DNA from: Paenibacillus sp. OVF10
Lineage (GTDB): Bacteria > Bacillota > Bacilli > Paenibacillales > Paenibacillaceae
Reading direction: 5' to 3'
Assembly: GCA_022836915.1 (NCBI GenBank)
Contig: CP094668.1
Coordinates: 6,262,001-6,326,000, forward strand
DNA length: 64,000 bases
Under the pieces are notes generated by a model. It saw nothing but the letters and a program-made list of their open reading frames with translations, searched no databases and was not told the DNA's origin. A program made the translations under genes and the position numbers. This document shows, piece by piece, positions 54,092 through 63,535 of the stretch. Positions within the stretch are counted from its first letter, which is position 1; the number at the start of each line of letters is the position of its first letter.

Positions 54092-55051
54092 CTACTGAAT
54101 TAATGTCGCTTCGTGATCGGGCAGTTCATGATTGGATTTATAAGGATAACCTGGATCATAAGGTATCGCTTGAATCTGTACTTCTTTCACATGACTGAAC
54201 CGGGTTAGCAGTAGTGTCTTGGCCCGATTCGCAATCTCCTGTGCTTCCAGTATTGAGATTCTTGGATTCACACTAATGACCAGCTCAATCGTAACGTCAT
54301 GTTCCTGTTCACGTGCAACCAAATGTTCAATGGTAATGATGCCATACACCCGCTGTACAGTCTCTTTGAAATCGGACGCTTCTTCCTGTTCCAGTTCCTG
54401 AACAAGTGAACCATACACCGTGTCCACAATCATTCGGTAACCCTTGTGAAGCACAAAACAGGAAGCAATCAACGCAGCCGTGGGGTCCAGGTAGAGCAAC
54501 ATGCTCAAGCCCGTCTCTTCACCAGCCATCGAACCGATAATACCGATTAATACGGTGAGCGAGCAATAGAGTGCACGGCGATGTTGCTGTGCATAAGCCA
54601 GCGCCTGAGACTGATTTCGTTTACGGAAATATCTGTACTGAAATTGAAAAATCGCTTCTTTCACAGCCAGAGCTGCAACAGCCACCAAAAGTACCGACTT
54701 GCCGGGTGCTTCCGGATCACTTCCGGAGAGACTACCCAATGCGGAGATGGCAAGCTGTAATCCACCCATAAGGATTAGCACAGATAACAATACTGAGATT
54801 CCGGGTCTAGCAACACTTGAATGTTCTTTAAACCGTCCCCTGCGAGCCTTGCTCTTATCGCGTACAGACTTGGAGGGAAAGAGACCAGCCAGGGCAGAAC
54901 CAGCTTCAGAAGCAGAATACAAGCCGTCAGCGAGCAATGATTTGCTGTTTGCCATATAACCGACTCCCGCTTTGATCACCGCAAGTCCCATATTACCGGC
55001 AATACCGCTCCATGTGGCAGCCTGAGCAGATGGGATATGTTCTCTGGTCAT
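54092..55051 (-). CDS. CDF-superfamily membrane protein with degenerate metal site
   Basis: A 319-residue protein with four to six TMs and a C-terminal cytoplasmic ferredoxin-like domain (about residues 215-300), the overall plan of cation diffusion facilitators. Key ligands are missing. In TM2 the expected (H/D)xxxD reads YSASE (in LLADGLYSASEAG), and in TM5 the expected HxxxD reads QHRRA (in AYAQQHRRALYCSL). It may bind another ligand or not transport at all. GGGGGAATATTC precedes the ATG. It sits between secF and recJ, a conserved place in related bacteria. Confidence 0.82.
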   Translation of the reverse strand: MTREHIPSAQAATWSGIAGNMGLAVIKAGVGYMANSKSLLADGLYSASEAGSALAGLFPSKSVRDKSKARRGRFKEHSSVARPGISVLLSVLILMGGLQLAISALGSLSGSDPEAPGKSVLLVAVAALAVKEAIFQFQYRYFRKRNQSQALAYAQQHRRALYCSLTVLIGIIGSMAGEETGLSMLLYLDPTAALIASCFVLHKGYRMIVDTVYGSLVQELEQEEASDFKETVQRVYGIITIEHLVAREQEHDVTIELVISVNPRISILEAQEIANRAKTLLLTRFSHVKEVQIQAIPYDPGYPYKSNHELPDHEATLIQ

Positions 55052-55084
55052 GAATATTCCCCCTTAATTCTGTACATAAAGTTG

Positions 55085-55111
55085 CAAAACCGCGCCTAGC
55101 AGACGCGGCTT
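55085..55111 (-). terminator. Terminator-like hairpin after secF
   Basis: Minus-strand AGCCGCGTC and GGCGCGGTTTT arms around a short loop, with a short T-run, between secF and the CDF-like gene. Confidence 0.6.
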
Positions 55112-55124
55112 CACAATAAGATGT

Positions 55125-56041
55125 TTAGTTAGATTCTTTAGCTACTGTTTTTGGCTTTTCCACTTGTTTACCTTTGAGCATCAGCCATAGTGGAGCGGCG
55201 ATATAGATTGAAGAATATGCGCCGAACAGTGTTCCGATAACCATAGCAAGCGAGAACATGCGAATGGATTCTCCACCAAATATGAACAAACAGATTGAAG
55301 CTGCAAACACGGTGAATGTTGTATTCAGGGAACGTGTCATCGTTTGAGCCAAACTGCGGTTGACTACCTCACGCAAGTCGGCTTTGGTTGTCTTTTTGGC
55401 AAAACGCAGATTCTCACGAATTCGGTCAAAGATAACGATCGTATCGTTGATCGAGAACCCGACAATGGTTAATACTGCAGTAATAAAGGTCAGATCGACT
55501 TCCAAACGGAAGATAGAGAACACACTTATTACAACAAATGCGTCATGGAAGAGTGCGATAACCGCAGCCAAACCAAAGCGCCACTCAAACCGGATCGCAA
55601 CATAGATCATGATCCCGATACTTGCAATGAGTACCGCGTAGATCGCGTTGCGCTCCAATTCTTTGGCCATCTCTGGATCAACGGTATTTACTTCATAGGA
55701 AGCTGATGCATCCAGTTTAGCAAATTCTTCTTTGAACTTACTTTCTTGATTTTCATCCAATACGTTCGAGAAACGAACATTTACACGGTCAGCCCCGGTG
55801 TAATGGTAACATCACCCTCATCAACACCGATGTCCTTAACGATAGGTTTAATCTGCTCCGCTGTGATTGCTTTGGATACCGAGATATCCACATTTGATCC
55901 AGCACGGAAATCAACCGCATAATTCAAACCCAAAGCCAGAATGCTGACAATCCCCGTAATCGTCAGAATAATCGAGAAGATATAGGCAATCTTACTACCT
56001 TTAACATAATCAAAATTCCAATTAAAGCGCACGAATTTCAC
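55125..56041 (-). CDS. secF: Protein-export membrane protein SecF (frameshifted)
   Basis: About 305 residues after repair, six TMs, working with SecD to use the proton gradient in late protein export. DFRAGSNVDISVSKA in the N-terminal extracellular part and GFSINDTIVIFDRIRENLR in the TM4-5 loop are diagnostic. A C4 run at 55793-55796 lacks one base; repair gives TPGADRVNVRFSNVLDENQ. Its start lies within the last 20 bases of secD. In B. subtilis secD and secF are fused; here they are separate. Confidence 0.94.
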
Positions 56042-57272
56042 TCTCCTTCACTCCGAAGTACTTAGGCTTCTTCAACACGTTACCCCGTACAAGCAGGGTC
56101 AACAGGAAGCGGGAGAAGAAAATATTCGTGATAATACTGGTGACAATATCAAAAATCAGCACGAGTGCAAAACCTTTAACCGCACCTGTTCCCAAGAAGA
56201 ACATAACAGCCGCAGCAATAATGGTTGTGATGTTGGAGTCAATGATTGTTCGGAAGGAATGTTTACCACCCGCTTTAACCGAAGACAAGATCGACTTACC
56301 ACTGCGCATCTCTTCTTTAATCCGTTCGTACGTGATGATATTGGCATCCACCGCCATCCCTATACCCAGGATAAACGCCGCAATACCTGGAAGGGTAAGC
56401 ACGAATTCTCCTAAATAGAAGATTGCAAGTACCAGCCACGTATGTGTGATCAAGGCAAAACTCGCGATAATACCAGGAATGCGATAAAGCCCAATCATGA
56501 ACACTAGAATAATAACGGAACCAATCAATCCCGCTTTAATGGTCTGATCCAGAGAAAGCTTACCAAGTGTTGCACCAACACTTTGTGAATACTTCTCTGT
56601 AAGTTTCAGTGGCAATGCACCCAGGTTAATGGTGTCACGAAGCTGGTTTGCTTCGTCACGTGAATAGGCACCTGAGATTTGGGCAGATCCATCTGTCAAC
56701 TGTTGTTGAACTGTTGGTGCAGAAAGTAGTTGATCATCCAGATAGATAGCAAGAGGTTGTCCGATCAAACGTTTGGTAATCTCGGAAAACTTAGCTTTGT
56801 CTTTCACTTGAATGTCAATCATCGGCTGATTCAAACTTGTAAAAACAACTTTGGCTGCATTCTCAACAAATTCATTTCCGCGAAGTTCAATTTTGGTGTA
56901 TTCGCCTTCCTTGTCGTTCTCAGCTTTACTACGGAAGGTCAAAACAGCCGGTTCTTTCATTTTGGCTCTAACTTCAGCCTCATCCGTAACCCCTGCCAAC
57001 TTCAATCGAATCCGGTTGCTTCCTTCAGTGGTTACCTCCGGTTCGCTTGTTCCGAGCGCGTTGGCGCGGCTTTCAAGACTTTTGGCCGTTTGCACCAAAG
57101 ATGCTTTGGTGACTTGTTGACCTGCTTCGAGCGGCTCTGCTTCATATAAGATCTCGTAGCCTCCCTTTAAATCAAGGCCCAAGCGTATATTTTTGAGCAG
57201 TTCCGGGCTTGTTCCCACCATTACCCCTGTGGTGACAAGCACGACCAGAATGAAACTGATAATTCTTTTCAT
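56022..57272 (-). CDS. secD: Protein-export membrane protein SecD
   Basis: A 416-residue six-TM RND-type subunit of the SecDF export complex. LGLDLKGGYEILYEAE near the N terminus, the extracellular P1 domain (about 50-230) and the catalytic TM4 block GMAVDANIITYERIKEEM with its conserved aspartate are visible. The ATG at 57272 follows AGGAACGGC. In-frame codons upstream (to 57347) give an arginine-rich stretch not seen in SecD. It overlaps secF by 20 bases. Confidence 0.95.
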   Translation of the reverse strand: MKRIISFILVVLVTTGVMVGTSPELLKNIRLGLDLKGGYEILYEAEPLEAGQQVTKASLVQTAKSLESRANALGTSEPEVTTEGSNRIRLKLAGVTDEAEVRAKMKEPAVLTFRSKAENDKEGEYTKIELRGNEFVENAAKVVFTSLNQPMIDIQVKDKAKFSEITKRLIGQPLAIYLDDQLLSAPTVQQQLTDGSAQISGAYSRDEANQLRDTINLGALPLKLTEKYSQSVGATLGKLSLDQTIKAGLIGSVIILVFMIGLYRIPGIIASFALITHTWLVLAIFYLGEFVLTLPGIAAFILGIGMAVDANIITYERIKEEMRSGKSILSSVKAGGKHSFRTIIDSNITTIIAAAVMFFLGTGAVKGFALVLIFDIVTSIITNIFFSRFLLTLLVRGNVLKKPKYFGVKESEIRAL

Positions 57273-57362
57273 GCCGTTCCTAGATCCCCTTTCGTTCTCA
57301 ATATTCCTATTATAGCGATGCCGTAAAAAGCAGTCAATTTTCAACAAAAAGATCCCTTTCGT

Positions 57363-57611
57363 CTAGAAAGAGGACCCCCGGTATGCAGACACGGTCATAA
57401 AGTTCATAAAGCTTGTTGCTTTCAGTGACAAAATGTCGTTCACCAGCTGGTGAAGCGGTGGAATGCCCTGTTTTTCATATTTATGACTGACGCAATTCCA
57501 GACATCTTTGCTGGTGACATATTCGTAACCGACAAGCCTTAATTCCTCCGCTTTGCTACGGCAGAGCATCTCTATTGACTGTTCCAACTCCACATCATTC
57601 ATTTCTTCCAA
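57363..57611 (-). CDS. comN: Post-transcriptional regulator, ComN family
   Basis: An 82-residue protein of the ComN/YrzD (PF13797) family, which in B. subtilis acts post-transcriptionally on comE mRNA. IEMLCRSKAEELRLVGYEYVTSKDVWNCVSHKY is typical. The TTG at 57611 is 7 bases after AAGGAGG; an ATG seven codons upstream overlaps that SD. The stop is 90 bases before the secD start. It is divergent from spoVB, as in B. subtilis. Confidence 0.85.
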   Translation of the reverse strand: MEEMNDVELEQSIEMLCRSKAEELRLVGYEYVTSKDVWNCVSHKYEKQGIPPLHQLVNDILSLKATSFMNFMTVSAYRGSSF

Positions 57612-57828
57612 CGGGGAGCCTCCTTCATACATCCAAGCCTTTATGCGGCATCAATATTACATGATTCGACTTCGCCTGATCATATTCCTTCTTGCTGATT
57701 ATGGTTCTTTTTGTTAATCGTGTCCAAGTTGTCATGAGAAGATAAAGGACTGGCATAGGATGAAGAACAACGGCTTTGTCCCGTTTATGTTGATAGCCTG
57801 TACTTTCAACCGGGAAAGAGGGGTAGTC

Positions 57829-59462
57829 TTGAAGAAACAGACATTTATCCAGGGGGCCATGATCCTGCTCGCGGCAGGCATAATTAATCGAATACTTGGT
57901 TTCATTCCGCGCATTGCGCTGCCACGAGTCATTGGTGCAGAAGGTGTTGGCATCTACCAATTGAGCTATCCCTTTTTTATCGTACTGGTGACATTAATTA
58001 CGGGTGGTATTCCGCTCGCCGTAGCCAAGCTCGTAGCCGAAGCTGATACCGGTGCCAATCGTTATTCCCCCAGCGAATCCTGCAAGTAAGCTTAAGCTTT
58101 ACGTTGACCCTGGGTGTTGTATTCATGTTTTTATGCATTCTATTTGCGCCCTGGGTTACCAAGTACGTGCTCACAGATGAGCGGGTGTACCATACGTTCG
58201 TTAGTATGAGCCCCATGATTGCCATTATCGCCGTATCTGCTGTCTACAGAGGGTATTTCCAAGGTAAGCAAAACATGATGCCTACTGCCATTTCATCCAT
58301 TGTTGAAACCATCATTCGTATCGTCTGTGTCATTTGGTTTGCCTGGCTTCTCCTCCCCCACGGTATTGCCCAAGCTGCTGCTGGTGCCATGCTGGGCGCG
58401 CTCGTTGGAGAATTCGGCGGTATGCTTGTACTCTTGTGGAAGTATAACAGGCAGAAGAAAGAGTTACCGCTCGCTAAGCAACAGAACAGGTCCAATCTCA
58501 CAACCAAACCTTCAGCCAAACCTTTAAACCCAATACCTTCAGTTCTGAAAGAAACGGGTACTCCACAGCCCGGATTAATCCGGCGTTTGCTTGCAATCTC
58601 TATTCCTGTTACAGCAGGCCGATTGGTTGGCTCCTTATCCTATTTGGCCGAAACCATCGTTACTGCCCAGAGTCTGGCTCTGGCAGGCATATCCAAAGGG
58701 CTCGCTACAGCACAATATGGTGCATTACAAGGTATGATTATTCCTTTGCTGCTGCTGCCGGGGGCACTAACCTCTTCGCTCGCGACATCACTTGTGCCTT
58801 CACTGTCCGAAGCTTCTGCTCAGGGAGATCGCGCACTGATTCACAAAAGAATGCATCAGGCCTTACGTTTGGCACTTGTGACAGGTGCTCCGTTTTCTGT
58901 GTTTATGTATGTGCTTGCCGAACCGATGTGTCTTGTTCTGTATAATGATGCATCGATCGGAAGCATGCTGAAACTAATGGCTCCTTTTGCTTTGTTCATT
59001 TATATTCAAGCTCCTCTTCAAGCTGCATTACAAGCTCTTGACCGTCCGGGTAAAGCATTGCTGAATACGTTTATCGGTGCTGTTATCAAAATCACGTTGA
59101 TTTTAACGCTTGCTTCTCGGCCTGAATATGGCATCTTCGGTGCAGTCATCGCCATCTGTGTGAATTCTACGGTAGTTACCCTGTTACATGCCCAAAGCGT
59201 ACGTAGCCTGCTACAGTTCCGCTTCAAAATGATGGATTGGGTCAAGACGGGTGCAGGAATGTTTATCATGGGAGCAGCGACCCTACTCGTATACGAAGAG
59301 ACTGCCATGATATTGCCTTTTTGGGTCAGGATGCTTCTCGCTCCTTTTGTCGGGCTTATCGTGTATTTCATCGTCATGGGCTGGACCAAAATGATTGACT
59401 TTCATGATCTGTCCCGTGCTCCTTTGATTGGTTCATGGTTCAAGCGCCGCTCAGGCAAATGA
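57829..59462 (+). CDS. spoVB: Stage V sporulation protein B, MATE/MurJ-like flippase (frameshifted)
   Basis: About 544 residues after repair with 14 TM segments, of the polysaccharide-transport (MOP) family. SpoVB is needed for spore cortex formation, probably flipping lipid II. TFIQGAMILLAAGIINRILGFIPRI and GAEGVGIYQLSYPFF are diagnostic. The break is at a C5 run (58067-58071); repair gives NRYSPQRILQVSLSFTLTLG. I take the TTG at 57829, which follows AGAGGGG and makes the N terminus match the family; an ATG 23 codons upstream adds non-family residues. Confidence 0.93.
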
Positions 59463-59465
59463 TTT

Positions 59466-60239
59466 TCATTTTTTATCATCTTTTGGACTGACATATATCT
59501 TCCCATTGTGATCAATGGAGCATATAAATACATCCTTAAAATCCAGAATTCCGTTATGTTGAATTTGATTTTTCAGCCAAAATCTCGTTTTCTGAATGAT
59601 CTCCAGATTCTGATCCTGGACCTTTCCGTCCATAATTAAGGGTAGTGGCAGACCTTCATATTTAATATTTGGAAATTTAATATTTGGAGATCCGTCAATC
59701 TGGTTTTTTCCCGTTTTGGATTTACTGGAAGAAGAATCTTCTGAGTCAGAACCAGAAGAATTGCTATCGTTAGAAGTATTCTCATCCTTGGGAAAAACGG
59801 TCAGCTTGCCTGTTGTCTCCAAAATAGCGAAATCAACCTCACCGATACTGTCTACATTCTGTTCACGGAGTTGTTGCAATAGATCATCCAGATTATATCG
59901 TTGCTTCCGCATCTCATCCCGGTGAAGAACACCTTTGGAGATCAAAACAGTAGGTTTGCCATCAATTATCAGGCGAAGACGCCGACTTTTAAGACCTATA
60001 AAGGCCATTCCGATCTGTACAATAATCAAGGTAAGCATGGGGGCAATCCCATGAGAGAGCGGTTTATCAATATCTTCAATGACAAAAGCAGCCATTTCAG
60101 CAAGCATAATGGAGACAACAAGATCAAACATGGATAGCTTACCAATCTCACGTTTACCCATAACCCTCATTGCACAGTACACCAGAAAGTACATGAGAAT
60201 GGTTCGAAAGATATGTGATCCGACATCTGGGAAGTTCAC
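59466..60239 (-). CDS. DUF421 membrane protein (YetF/YrbG-like) with Ser-rich insert
   Basis: A 257-residue protein: three N-terminal TMs (residues about 8-80), then the DUF421 cytoplasmic alpha/beta domain (RRLRLIIDGKPTVLISKGVL). The domain is interrupted around residues 150-195 by a low-complexity Ser/Asp stretch (NDSNSSGSDSEDSSSSKSK) and a short repeat (PNIKFPNIKYEG). The GTG start follows AAGGAGG. It is convergent with spoVB, 3 bases between stops. Relatives affect spore or envelope properties, but biochemistry is unclear. Confidence 0.85.
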   Translation of the reverse strand: MNFPDVGSHIFRTILMYFLVYCAMRVMGKREIGKLSMFDLVVSIMLAEMAAFVIEDIDKPLSHGIAPMLTLIIVQIGMAFIGLKSRRLRLIIDGKPTVLISKGVLHRDEMRKQRYNLDDLLQQLREQNVDSIGEVDFAILETTGKLTVFPKDENTSNDSNSSGSDSEDSSSSKSKTGKNQIDGSPNIKFPNIKYEGLPLPLIMDGKVQDQNLEIIQKTRFWLKNQIQHNGILDFKDVFICSIDHNGKIYVSPKDDKK

Positions 60240-60421
60240 AACAGGGGTCCTCCTTCGAAACTGAGTTTTTAACAGTTTGCTGGGTAGTGCAATCCCTATT
60301 TTGACCTGAACCTTACATGCTCATGCAGAAATAATCCGTTCATTTAATGGAAAACAGTTCATAAGTCCGAAGGCTTGACCATACACTGTATTAACTTATA
60401 ACTTGTACAAGGGGTTGCTTC

Positions 60422-60814
60422 ATGCAATTGATCCGCCGCTTGGTTTCGTTTCGAGTGTCCAATCCGATTCTGTCAGGCCTCTGTCAGGCTTTTGTATGGA
60501 TGTTTATCGGGGCATTAATTCTCTCCTTGTTTCTCTGGATGAGCGGAATGCGGGAACAGGACCTCTCGTTGTATACCTATGTTGTTCATGGCTTGTCATT
60601 ATTGGTCGGTGGTTTTGTCGCAGGCAAACGATCTGGTGAAAAAGGATGGTACTACGGAGGAATTACCGGAATCGTATATGGACTCCTTGTGCTGTTGATC
60701 GGATTTCTCGCGCTGGATGCTTCGTTTAATTGGAAAGATAGTTTACAACTGCTTAGCGCTTTCTTCATTTCAGCTCTCGGTGGCATGTTCGGTGTTAATA
60801 CGCATCGCTCCTAA
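60422..60814 (+). CDS. TIGR04086 membrane protein (YrzE-like)
   Basis: A 130-residue protein with four TM segments (around residues 20-40, 48-66, 76-96 and 105-123) matching the TIGR04086/YrzE family found beside spoVB in spore formers. GGFVAGKRSGEKGWYYGGITG between TM2 and TM3 is the conserved loop. AAGGGG stands 8 bases before the ATG. Function unknown. Confidence 0.82.
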   Translation: MQLIRRLVSFRVSNPILSGLCQAFVWMFIGALILSLFLWMSGMREQDLSLYTYVVHGLSLLVGGFVAGKRSGEKGWYYGGITGIVYGLLVLLIGFLALDASFNWKDSLQLLSAFFISALGGMFGVNTHRS

Positions 60815-60851
60815 CTGACTGGTAAAGAACATCAACCTTCCCTCATAAATC

Positions 60852-60889
60852 AAAAAGAGAACCGGGTCTCCAAGGAGATCCGGTTCTCT
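60852..60889 (-). terminator. Terminator downstream of yajC
   Basis: AGAGAACCGG / CCGGTTCTCT arms with an inner TCTCC/GGAGA stem. On the minus strand T5 follows, so it ends the queA-tgt-yajC transcript. Confidence 0.82.
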
Positions 60890-60938
60890 ACTAGGGAATA
60901 CGCCACAAACGCACCCTCGTTATTCTATGTTACAGTAA

Positions 60939-61253
60939 CTATTCAACAGCCGTATCACGAGCTACAGCCGTGCTGATTGCATTACGGTCAAATGTAAGCT
61001 TAGTTACATCGTTTACACGCAATACAACCACATCGTCCGTAATCTCAGCGATCGTACCGTGAAGGCCACCAATCGTTACAATTTTATCGCCCTTTTTCAA
61101 TTGGCTAAGCATCGAATTCCGTTGCTTTTGCTTTTTGTTCTGTGGACGAATCATCAAGAAGTAGAAAATTGCAACCATGAGTACCAGAGGTACAATCAAA
61201 GATACAATGCCTCCGCCTGCTTGTGTTCCTGCTAGAGTCATTCCCTGAAACAT
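60939..61253 (-). CDS. yajC: Preprotein translocase subunit YajC
   Basis: A 104-residue single-TM protein (IVSLIVPLVLMVAIFYFLMI) followed by the conserved RPQNKKQKQRNSMLSQLKKGDKIVTIGGLHG. It associates with SecDF at the membrane. The ATG at 61253 follows AGGGGGAG. It is the last gene of the queA-tgt-yajC group. Length is normal. Confidence 0.93.
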   Translation of the reverse strand: MFQGMTLAGTQAGGGIVSLIVPLVLMVAIFYFLMIRPQNKKQKQRNSMLSQLKKGDKIVTIGGLHGTIAEITDDVVVLRVNDVTKLTFDRNAISTAVARDTAVE

Positions 61254-61320
61254 TCAAACTCCCCCTTATCGACTATACATACAGATATTGCTTGTTAAGC
61301 CGGTTCCCTTAAAACCTCAA

Positions 61321-62457
61321 TCAGAAACCTTTGTCATTGTCATGAAGACCATATTGATCGAAAAATTCATCCCGGAAATCAAGCAAACGATCTTCCATAA
61401 TGGCTTTACGTACATTACGCATCAAATTCTGCAAGAAATGAAGATTATGGATCGTTGTCAAACGCAAGCCAAATGTTTCATCTGCTTTGATCAAATGACG
61501 CAGATAAGCTCTGGAATAGTTGCGACAAGTGTAGCAATCACATTCAGGATCTAATGGTCCAAAATCAGTTGCAAACTTGGCATTACGAACTACCAGACGT
61601 CCTTGACTGGTCATCGTTGTTCCGTTACGGGCAATCCGAGTAGGCAGAACACAATCGAACATGTCCACTCCACGAATAGATCCCTCAATCAACGCATCGG
61701 GCGAACCTACCCCCATCAAATATCGTGGTTTATTGGACGGCAACAAAGGTAACGTATAATCCAATACACCATACATCAAATGTTTCGGTTCTCCAACACT
61801 CAGTCCACCAATAGCATACCCCGGGAAATCCATGGAAGTCAAATCTGCGGCGCTCTGACGGCGAAGATCTTCATGCATGCCTCCCTGTACGATGGCAAAC
61901 AGACCTTGGTCATGCGGACGAGCGTGACTTTCGAGACAACGTTCTGCCCAGCGGCTTGTTCTTTCGAGTGATTTTTTTACATATTCATATTCAGCCGGAT
62001 ACGGTGGGCATTCGTCAAACGCCATCATAATATCGGAGCCAAGTGCATTCTGGATTTCCATCGCCACTTCAGGAGAAAGGAACTTTTTGTCTCCATTCAG
62101 ATGAGAACGGAAGTTAACGCCTTCTTCCGTAATCTTGCGCATCTCGCTAAGAGAAAACACTTGGAATCCGCCGCTGTCCGTCAGAATTGGACGATCCCAG
62201 TTCATGAATTTGTGCAATCCGCCAGCTTCACGGATGATTTCATGTCCTGGTCTCAGAAACAGGTGATAGGTATTACTCAAAATAATCTGAGCATCCATTT
62301 CTTTCAATTCTTCAGGGCTCATTGTTTTGACAGTCGCCTGTGTACCTACAGGCATAAAGGTTGGTGTCTCAATAATACCGTGAGGTGTATGTACACGTCC
62401 CAGACGTGCACCGGATTGTTTGCAAGTTTTGATATGTTCATACGTAATTGCTGCCAT
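61321..62457 (-). CDS. tgt: Queuine/preQ1 tRNA-guanine transglycosylase
   Basis: Exchanges G34 for preQ1 in tRNAs with GUN anticodons. The 378 residues match the bacterial enzyme. LTDSGGFQVFSL and MAFDECPPYP surround catalytic residues, VLPTRIARNGT carries the second aspartate context, and CDCYTCRNYSRAYLRHL is the zinc site (C-x-C-x2-C plus His). It follows queA by about 40 bases. Confidence 0.96.
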   Translation of the reverse strand: MAAITYEHIKTCKQSGARLGRVHTPHGIIETPTFMPVGTQATVKTMSPEELKEMDAQIILSNTYHLFLRPGHEIIREAGGLHKFMNWDRPILTDSGGFQVFSLSEMRKITEEGVNFRSHLNGDKKFLSPEVAMEIQNALGSDIMMAFDECPPYPAEYEYVKKSLERTSRWAERCLESHARPHDQGLFAIVQGGMHEDLRRQSAADLTSMDFPGYAIGGLSVGEPKHLMYGVLDYTLPLLPSNKPRYLMGVGSPDALIEGSIRGVDMFDCVLPTRIARNGTTMTSQGRLVVRNAKFATDFGPLDPECDCYTCRNYSRAYLRHLIKADETFGLRLTTIHNLHFLQNLMRNVRKAIMEDRLLDFRDEFFDQYGLHDNDKGF

Positions 62458-62500
62458 TGGTTTTAATCATCCTCTAAAAGTTAATCGTTATACCGTTATA

Positions 62501-63529
62501 CTAATATATCAACATGGCATCGCCGAAGCTGAAGAACCGGTATTTCTCTTGGATGGCTTCCTCATATGCCTGCATAATATGTTCCCTGCCTGCTAGTGCA
62601 CTAACCAACATAACCAACGTGGATTTCGGGAGATGAAAATTCGTAAGCATCCCATCAATCACTTTGAAGGAATAGCCCGGATAGATGAAAATGCTGGTCC
62701 ATCCGCTGCTCGCTTGCAGTATTCCATTTTCAAATTTGCTGCCTACCGTTTCCAAAGTCCGGCAACTCGTTGTCCCAACCGCAAAAACACGGTGTCCATT
62801 CTCTTTGGTCTGGTTAATCAGATCTGCCGTTTCTTGTGACAAGGAGTAATACTCTTCATGCATGACATGATCTTCAACAACGTCAACCGACATCGGTCTG
62901 AATGTTCCCAGTCCTACATGAAGCGTGATGAAGGCCACATTAACACCTTTGGCACGAATCTGATCCAACAATTCATCCGTAAAGTGCAGTCCCGCTGTAG
63001 GTGCAGCCGCCGATCCTTCATGCTTGGCATACACGGTCTGATACCGTTCGCGGTCATCCAATGTCTCCTTGATATAAGGTGGCAACGGCATCTCACCCAG
63101 ACGGTCCAGAATCTCCTGAAAGATTCCATCATACGTAAACGTAAGTGTACGTGCCCCCATCTCGCCCTCTTCTTCAATGATTGCCTTCAGTTCCTCACCG
63201 AATACAATGACCGAACCGGCTTTCAGCTTTTTACCCGGCTTAACCAGTGCTTCCCACTTGTCGCCTTCCACATTTTTAAGCAATAACACTTCCGCTTTTG
63301 CTCCGGTATCTTCTTTTGTACCGAACAGACGGGCTGGTAGAACACGTGTATCATTCAGAATCAATGTATCGCCGGGATTCAGAAAATCGATAATATCGGG
63401 AAACGTTTGATGATTAATCTCACCACTATCTTTGTTCAAGGTAAGCAAACGGGATGCCGTGCGATCAAGCAACGGCGTCTGTGCTATCAATTGCTCTGGT
63501 AATTCAAAATCATATAAGTTCACATTCAT
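62501..63529 (-). CDS. queA: S-adenosylmethionine:tRNA ribosyltransferase-isomerase
   Basis: Adds the epoxycyclopentane ring to preQ1-tRNA to give epoxyqueuosine. 342 residues. Family blocks: YDFELPEQLIAQTPLLDRTASRLL at the start, GDTLILNDTRVLPARLFG, AAPTAGLHFTDELL, and FHLPKSTLVMLVSAL near the end. It precedes tgt in the classic queA-tgt-yajC order. Confidence 0.96.
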   Translation of the reverse strand: MNVNLYDFELPEQLIAQTPLLDRTASRLLTLNKDSGEINHQTFPDIIDFLNPGDTLILNDTRVLPARLFGTKEDTGAKAEVLLLKNVEGDKWEALVKPGKKLKAGSVIVFGEELKAIIEEEGEMGARTLTFTYDGIFQEILDRLGEMPLPPYIKETLDDRERYQTVYAKHEGSAAAPTAGLHFTDELLDQIRAKGVNVAFITLHVGLGTFRPMSVDVVEDHVMHEEYYSLSQETADLINQTKENGHRVFAVGTTSCRTLETVGSKFENGILQASSGWTSIFIYPGYSFKVIDGMLTNFHLPKSTLVMLVSALAGREHIMQAYEEAIQEKYRFFSFGDAMLIY

Positions 63530-63535
63530 TTAGTT

